Origin: Prochlorococcus sp. AG-436-E22
Lineage (GTDB): Bacteria; Cyanobacteriota; Cyanobacteriia; PCC-6307; Cyanobiaceae
DNA: 44,145 nt
Direction of reading: 5' to 3'
NCBI GenBank assembly: GCA_003212615.1
Contig: QCPG01000009.1
Location: 1-44,145, forward strand
Shown here: one piece after another, positions 38,934-44,145 of the stretch
How positions within the stretch are numbered: the first letter of the stretch is position 1
Layout of the letters: each line of letters begins with the position of its first letter
Made by a program: the position numbers and the translations under genes
The notes under the pieces: model-generated
What the model saw: only the letters and a program-made list of their open reading frames with translations
Databases searched by the model: none
Told to the model about the DNA's origin: nothing

Positions 38934-39248
38934 TTATTCAGCATTCTCAAATTGTTTTGCTAATTTAAATGCCTTTTTAATTATTAGAAAGCCACCATAT
39001 GCTCCAGCAAGTAAAGGTAATACTATTAATGGATTAGGAGAATATTCTGAATAATTTTTTACTCCATCAACATATTCATATCCTGAACATTTAAGAAAGC
39101 ATAAGCTAAAAAATGTGAGACTCCAACCTATGATTGATAAAAAACCACCTTTTTTATCTCCTTCATAGAATCGGTCTAAACCTAAGCCCCATCCCAGTAT
39201 TAAAAAAATTCCTCTAACAAGTGAGTTTTTTTCTTGATTTCTAAGCAT
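38934..39248 (-). CDS. TM2-like domain membrane protein
   Basis: 104 aa; LILGWGLGLDRFYEGDKKGGFLSIIGWSLTF, TM2-like G-x-DRFY-G signature. Confidence 0.7.
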   Translation of the reverse strand: MLRNQEKNSLVRGIFLILGWGLGLDRFYEGDKKGGFLSIIGWSLTFFSLCFLKCSGYEYVDGVKNYSEYSPNPLIVLPLLAGAYGGFLIIKKAFKLAKQFENAE

Positions 39249-39385
39249 AATAAAAAAATGTTCATTATGAACATAACCTATTTGTATTTGAGATGTGAGA
39301 ATTTTTTATTAATTAATCTTTAAGATAATTTTTTTTATAGATTTATTCTAAAAATTGCTAAGTTTACTTGTCAGGCTGTTAATTA

Positions 39386-40153
39386 TTAATTAGATAGTGT
39401 TTTTGGACCCAATAAAGAAATTGAAGGCCTTATATAAATAAATATAGACCCATACATATCTTGCATAATTCTCATTTCTTCGTCTAAATATACAATTGAT
39501 ACCTGGCAATTTGGTGATTCTTTATTCCAAGGTAATTTATTCCATACCTCTTTAACTGGATACCATCTATCCATAAGTAATCCACTAAATAATGGAATCT
39601 TATTAAGTCCATCAACTTTGGAAACTTTTGTCTTTTGTAAATTCATATCAAGTAAATTATTTTTTAAAACTAAATCACTTGCTAGGGTTATTACTCTTCC
39701 ACCAAAAGTAGGTAAAAGTTTGAACCAACCTAAGATAGGGATTGTTGTGAGCCCAAAAATTGTAGTGTCAAAAGTAGATATAAATTCTTTTTTTTCAAAA
39801 TCAATCTTTTGAGCAATTCTCCCAATAGTCGATATGCCAAATGATCCTACTTGTAATTGATGTAATTTAAAAAAAAGATTACTTTTAAATTCATCATTTA
39901 ATGCCTTTTCTATAGCAAGGAAGAAAGGAGAACTTCGAAATAATTCAACATTAGAAAAAATCAATTCCCACTCTCCAGACATTGATTTTTCTGATATTTC
40001 GAAGCTAACGTTTTTAAGATCATCAATCAATTCCCAAATTTCATTAGCTTTTTCCTCATACATAGGAGAAATTAATTTATTTAATCTTTGCCCCCTATCT
40101 GTAACAGCAGCTATTTTATATATATTTGACTTTATCTCTCCAATTTCTTTCAT
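39386..40153 (-). CDS. PAP/fibrillin-family protein
   Basis: 255 aa; IYKIAAVTDRGQRLN...SGEWELIFSNVELFRSSPF, C-terminal DEEMRIMQDMYGSIFIYIR. Confidence 0.8.
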   Translation of the reverse strand: MKEIGEIKSNIYKIAAVTDRGQRLNKLISPMYEEKANEIWELIDDLKNVSFEISEKSMSGEWELIFSNVELFRSSPFFLAIEKALNDEFKSNLFFKLHQLQVGSFGISTIGRIAQKIDFEKKEFISTFDTTIFGLTTIPILGWFKLLPTFGGRVITLASDLVLKNNLLDMNLQKTKVSKVDGLNKIPLFSGLLMDRWYPVKEVWNKLPWNKESPNCQVSIVYLDEEMRIMQDMYGSIFIYIRPSISLLGPKTLSN

Positions 40154-40238
40154 AACTCCAGTACAAGAAATACTAATTAATCTTAGGAATTTAATTTGAT
40201 TTTGATGGCAATTTTAATAATGCTGATAATAAAATCAA

Positions 40239-40421
40239 TTAATATTCTCCCCACCTTTTACCAATATCAAAACCCCATTCAGAGGTTAACTTAATTACTT
40301 CATCATGATTTTTGCATTTTGAAAGGGATAACTTTTTACTAGGATTATTTTTTATTAGCTCAGCAATTTGATTCAGTTGCTCTATTTTTTTTAGAAAATT
40401 ACTTAGATCTTTATCTGACAT
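40239..40421 (-). CDS. Nif11-like small protein
   Basis: 60 aa; LSNFLKKIEQLNQIAELIKNNPSK...NHDEVIKLTSEWGFDIGKRWGEY. Confidence 0.55.
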   Translation of the reverse strand: MSDKDLSNFLKKIEQLNQIAELIKNNPSKKLSLSKCKNHDEVIKLTSEWGFDIGKRWGEY

Positions 40422-40426
40422 TTATC

Positions 40427-40534
40427 TTAGGAACTAAATTTTTGATCATAAGTGAATATGTAGTAAAGAACCCAGGCAACACCAATAATCAGAATAGCAA
40501 TCATTATATTTACTGACCAAACAACTTCTAGCAT
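40427..40534 (-). CDS. 35-aa single-TM protein
   Basis: Not in ORF track: MLEVVWSVNIMIAILIIGVAWVLYYIFTYDQKFSS*. Confidence 0.55.
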   Translation of the reverse strand: MLEVVWSVNIMIAILIIGVAWVLYYIFTYDQKFSS

Positions 40535-40662
40535 GTTATTTTTTTTTATATCTTAAATATATCCAAAATATATACTAAAAATTCATCTTTAATAATTCAA
40601 ATATCGAAAAATACATTATTTTTGCTAAATGTATAAAATAGTCTTAAATAAGTTTAGAAATC

Positions 40663-40842
40663 ATGGGAGAAGCTAAGAGAAGGGAAGAGTTAGGGTTGCC
40701 GCCTAGGGAAAAGAAAAATGAAAACAAAACATCGAAAATTAAACTAAATGAAATTTTGAATAAATATCCATATTTACCATTAATTTTAGGTGTTTCATTA
40801 TTAACGATATTAATTATCGACTTAGTGAACTATTACAAATAG
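40663..40842 (+). CDS. DUF2839-like small membrane protein
   Basis: Not in ORF track (59 aa): MGEAKRREELGLPPREKKNENKTSKIKLNEILNKYPYLPLILGVSLLTILIIDLVNYYK*. Confidence 0.75.
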   Translation: MGEAKRREELGLPPREKKNENKTSKIKLNEILNKYPYLPLILGVSLLTILIIDLVNYYK

Positions 40843-41006
40843 TCATAAAAAGGTATTGTTTATAAAAAAATAAATTCTTAAAGAAGAGATTAAACCAAAG
40901 AAAAAAGTTGGTTTAAATAGGCAAAGCTACTAGAACTCTATTTTGATATTTTTAATACAAAAAATATTTTTAGTAACTTTATAATTTAATTAACTTATTT
41001 ATAAAA

Positions 41007-41138
41007 ATGAATCATAGGGAAATCACAAAAAAATATAGTGAGTTAATTGATAAGGCTGAATTTGCAACCGGTCGCAAGGAGGTTGTAGGGCTTCTAAAAA
41101 AAGCAGCTAAATTGAAATCTCAAATCGAAATTACTTAA
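41007..41138 (+). CDS. 43-aa hypothetical protein
   Basis: Not in ORF track: MNHREITKKYSELIDKAEFATGRKEVVGLLKKAAKLKSQIEIT*. Confidence 0.55.
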   Translation: MNHREITKKYSELIDKAEFATGRKEVVGLLKKAAKLKSQIEIT

Positions 41139-41221
41139 TATAAAAATACTATAATTATAAATGTAAAAAAATCTTTCAAATAACTTTTTACATGAGATAA
41201 TCTCCATAAATTATTTTTCTT

Positions 41222-41401
41222 ATGGATAAAAAAGGTTATACAACCGAAAGTGGTGGTAGACAAAATGGTTTTGCAATAGAACCAGAAATTAATCCTATAT
41301 CGGAAGGAGAATCAAAAAAATCCCTATTTTTATTCATTGGAATACTAATACCTCTATTAATAGGAGGTTTTTATTACTTAAGGACTCTAAATATCTTTTG
41401 A
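41222..41401 (+). CDS. Single-TM protein with Psb34-like N-terminus
   Basis: Not in ORF track: MDKKGYTTESGGRQNGFAIEPEINPISEGESKKSLFLFIGILIPLLIGGFYYLRTLNIF*; YTTE-GG--N-FA-EP pattern then one TM. Confidence 0.55.
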   Translation: MDKKGYTTESGGRQNGFAIEPEINPISEGESKKSLFLFIGILIPLLIGGFYYLRTLNIF

Positions 41402-41405
41402 TTTT

Positions 41406-41585
41406 TTACAATACATTTTTAGCAATATATTCTTCTGAACTAACAATATCTTGCATTAAGCTTTCTGATGATGGGCTAAATCCATTTTGCTCTAAAAATG
41501 ACTTAACCTTTTCAAATTTCTTCTGAATTTTTTTTGTATATGGGGTTGTCATCAAATAATCATCTTGTTCTGTTGAATAGTTCAT
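41406..41585 (-). CDS. 59-aa hypothetical protein
   Basis: Not in ORF track: MNYSTEQDDYLMTTPYTKKIQKKFEKVKSFLEQNGFSPSSESLMQDIVSSEEYIAKNVL*. Confidence 0.5.
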   Translation of the reverse strand: MNYSTEQDDYLMTTPYTKKIQKKFEKVKSFLEQNGFSPSSESLMQDIVSSEEYIAKNVL

Positions 41586-41724
41586 TTGATTAACGAATTA
41601 CTTTTACATTTAGATTCTGCAAAATAGCTAAGTGAAAGTGAAGTTATAAATATTACATAAATTATTTAATAGTAATAAATACTTATTTGGTTGTTTTGTT
41701 TATGGTTACTGTTGATTAATTGTC

Positions 41725-42012
41725 TCAAAGAGTACTTATAGTAACAAGTTCCATTAAATCCCTAGAATGTAGATATTTTTGAAAGACTTCTGAATAAAAA
41801 GCTTTTTTGGCAGCTAGTTTTGATTCAAATTCTATTACCAGACCTAAATGCCCTCCATCCCATTCATTTGAGGTTGACTCTTGCATTAAATCTCTTTTTA
41901 TTATCACTCCTCCGACAGATTTAATCCAAGGCAAAACTGTTCTTATATATTCCAGAAATAAATCAGCATTTGCAATAGAAATCTTCTTTAGCCAATAACT
42001 CTTTGTCATCAA
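41725..42012 (-). CDS. DUF1330-like small protein
   Basis: 95 aa; dimeric alpha-beta-barrel style LFLEYIRTVLPWIKSVGGVIIKRD...LVIEFESKLAAKKAFYSEVFQKYLHSR. Confidence 0.6.
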   Translation of the reverse strand: MMTKSYWLKKISIANADLFLEYIRTVLPWIKSVGGVIIKRDLMQESTSNEWDGGHLGLVIEFESKLAAKKAFYSEVFQKYLHSRDLMELVTISTL

Positions 42013-42325
42013 ACCAACACATTCTAGGTAGAATATAGCATATCGGGTGAGTATTTATCCTTAGCTTATTAATCAAAAATTTTTATGTGAAATTAAAAGA
42101 TTAATTATTAAATTTTAATCTTTTCTCTCAAAATGCTTAGAATATAAAGTTTATTGTGGAATAACTTTAATTTGATTATAACTTTGCATTTAGCAAAAAT
42201 AGAAATGAATTAGAGGGTTTCTAGGAGCTTAGGTGGAGTTGCTCTGATAGTAATCATCAAAAATATTCATATAAATTTTTGTTATTAATTTTAAGGAGGT
42301 TTTTAAAAGCTTTTAAAAATGTAAG

Positions 42326-42619
42326 TTAATTCTTTATCCAAATATACTTTAATACAAAATAAATTGGAAAATATTTGAAAGATTCTTTTGGTATTTCATA
42401 GCTTAAGAATTTTAGTGATTCCTCTAGCCAATATCCAATATCAAATCCAAAAAGAATTTTTTCTAAAACAAACCAAAATTCTTTATCGAATATTATTCTA
42501 AAGTTTAAGTAAATGTATTCCCAATGGAATGTATTCCAATATTGGGTTAAAAATGAAGATAAAATAAGCCAAATAGATATAAATAGAAAGCTTTTAAGAA
42601 ATTTATAAAATTTGTTCAT
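42326..42619 (-). CDS. Hypothetical membrane protein
   Basis: 97 aa, hydrophobic aromatic-rich. Confidence 0.45.
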   Translation of the reverse strand: MNKFYKFLKSFLFISIWLILSSFLTQYWNTFHWEYIYLNFRIIFDKEFWFVLEKILFGFDIGYWLEESLKFLSYEIPKESFKYFPIYFVLKYIWIKN

Positions 42620-42749
42620 ATACCAGCAACTGTCTTATTTAATTTCAAATATCCCTTATTATTATTTGGATCAAATTTTATTTCCATGAAATATATTCAA
42701 AAAGATATAAAAATATTGAGAAAATAGAAAATCGCATGGCATTAATAAT

Positions 42750-42875
42750 CTATTCTTCTTTTTTTAGATTCTGTGCCTTTAGATTTTTATTCTTAAGAAA
42801 AAATGCTAAAAACAGAAAAGCAAAATATATTAGTAAACTTATGCCAAAAATTAAAACTATCTTTGAAATATCCAT
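42750..42875 (-). CDS. 41-aa single-TM protein
   Basis: Not in ORF track: MDISKIVLIFGISLLIYFAFLFLAFFLKNKNLKAQNLKKEE*, typical TM plus basic tail. Confidence 0.5.
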   Translation of the reverse strand: MDISKIVLIFGISLLIYFAFLFLAFFLKNKNLKAQNLKKEE

Positions 42876-42989
42876 AAATGATTTTTTTTATAAATTACAG
42901 CATTTTTTGCAAAGTTTTATCTATGGTAATGATTTTTCATTTATCACGATAACGAGCTTCAATTATTAAGCTAATATTATTTAAATCAT

Positions 42990-43394
42990 ATGCAAGTAGC
43001 TTTTGCCTGGAGCCTTTGTCTATCTGTTGGTGTTGTTTTATTATCAATTATTCCATTAACTATAGGGAGAGTTAAAGCGGGATATTCTGTTGAAAACATG
43101 TCTGCTCCAAGGGCTTTATTCGATGAATTACCTTCTTTTGGAAAAAGAGCAGTTTGGTGTCATCAAAATTGTTGGGAAAGTATTTCCCTACATGCACCCG
43201 CATGTCTTCTTTGTTTGATTACTTTAACTGACTCTAATATTGCAATAATTGCAGCATTGATTCATCCTATTTTTCGTTTTTTATATATTGGTGCATATGT
43301 ATTTAATATCCCCGCAGCTAGAGGTTTAATGTGGGCCTCAGGAATTTTTACAACACTTTTGCTTTATAAAGAGGGCTTAACTCAATTGATATAA
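42990..43394 (+). CDS. MAPEG-family membrane protein
   Basis: 134 aa; ALFDELPSFGKRAVWCHQNCWESISLHAPACLLCL, HPIFRFLYIGAYVFNIPAARGLMW. Confidence 0.8.
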   Translation: MQVAFAWSLCLSVGVVLLSIIPLTIGRVKAGYSVENMSAPRALFDELPSFGKRAVWCHQNCWESISLHAPACLLCLITLTDSNIAIIAALIHPIFRFLYIGAYVFNIPAARGLMWASGIFTTLLLYKEGLTQLI

Positions 43395-43399
43395 ACTAT

Positions 43400-44145
43400 T
43401 TAAACAATAAACTTTTCTAAATCTTTTAATTGATATTCATTTATTAGTTCCACTTTATTTGATTTTGCTAGTTGATGAGCAGACTTTGTAAAGCCAGATT
43501 TTGAAACTATTATTGCATGTGTACCTTTCCAAAATAATTTACCAGCTGAAATTTCCTGAACTGCTTTATTCCCAATGGCTTTTTCATGATCTTTGCATTG
43601 TATACATATTCTCAAATCATTTATTGACGCAATTAAGTCAACGCCTTGATCTCCTGTATTAGGGGTTTCTTTTACTTCCCAGCCATTTTGTTTGAGAATT
43701 TCCATACAATGTTTTTCAAATCTAATACCTTTTTTGTAGTTTCCCTTTTTTTTACTTGAGTAGTTTTTTTCTATTAGGTTTAAGCATGATTTCTCTATTT
43801 GACTTGCTATGAAAACAAACCAATCTTCAGTCTCGAGCTTTCTAATAGATCCAACTATCTCATCATCAATATTAGGATTTTCATTACAATACGATCTCCA
43901 CTTTTCGAAAAATAATTCCAAACTTCCAAATTTTTTTAAAATGACTTTTTCCCAGAAGTATGGTATACCCTCTTTAAATCGCTTAGATCCATTAAATATA
44001 TTTTTCTCAATGGCTTTTTCATCAAGAGGAGGATTGCCAATCCATTTTTTATAATCCTCGTTACCGTAAGCATCTATTTCCCTTAATCTGATCCTCTCCT
44101 CTAACAAATTGTATTTGTTCTCGTCTATTAAATTATTAATTGTTT
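43400..44145 (-). CDS. Mrr-type restriction-endonuclease-fold protein (frame open to the right edge)
   Basis: GIRFEKHCMEILKQNGWEVKETPNTGDQGVDLIASINDLRICIQCKDHEKAIGNKAVQEISAGKLFWKGTHAIIVSKSGFTKSA; the frame stays open upstream of the listed TTG (TINNLIDENKYNLLEERIRL...). Confidence 0.87.
   Translation of the reverse strand, partial: TINNLIDENKYNLLEERIRLREIDAYGNEDYKKWIGNPPLDEKAIEKNIFNGSKRFKEGIPYFWEKVILKKFGSLELFFEKWRSYCNENPNIDDEIVGSIRKLETEDWFVFIASQIEKSCLNLIEKNYSSKKKGNYKKGIRFEKHCMEILKQNGWEVKETPNTGDQGVDLIASINDLRICIQCKDHEKAIGNKAVQEISAGKLFWKGTHAIIVSKSGFTKSAHQLAKSNKVELINEYQLKDLEKFIV

Noticed and set aside
42736-42969. 77-aa plus-strand ORF
   Set aside because: The opposite strand carries a more protein-like 41-aa TM-plus-basic-tail ORF (42750-42875); the plus ORF looks like random AT-rich reading.
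1-44145. tRNA/rRNA genes, IS elements, prophage or CRISPR arrays
   Set aside because: None recognised on either strand; no transposase, integrase or Cas translations in the ORF track.

Overview
AT-rich (roughly 30% GC by eye) cyanobacterial chromosomal window that reads as high-light Prochlorococcus: leuA, crtL, gyrA, guaB-type IMPDH, the sRNA Yfr1 between guaB and trxA, hisH, rsmD, petG, cytM, chlI, ruvC, sufE and hom. From left to right there are: (i) housekeeping genes, 0-14.6 kb; (ii) transport and hydrolase genes, 14.6-22 kb; (iii) a transglutaminase / alpha-E / circularly permuted ATP-grasp operon, 23.4-26.6 kb; (iv) a zinc module of WD40, CobW GTPase, His-rich ZnuA, ZnuC, antisense-embedded Zur and ZnuB, 28.3-34.5 kb; (v) an accessory-like stretch of very small ORFs and non-coding RNAs, 34.5-43 kb; (vi) an Mrr-type nuclease cut by the right edge. 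The strongest non-routine signals are: a tandem sRNA locus at about 35.43-35.69 kb, where one hairpin displays the exact 14-nt Yfr1 motif and the next RNA is Yfr2-like with a segment complementary to that motif; a structured, terminator-ended minus-strand RNA at about 27.62-27.9 kb with a duplicated hairpin-loop motif; an OsmC gene with an in-frame TAA just before its conserved second-cysteine (CPV) motif; and two 15/18-identical Zur-like boxes in front of znuA/znuC and cobW. All product calls come from reading the translations; no database search was run.
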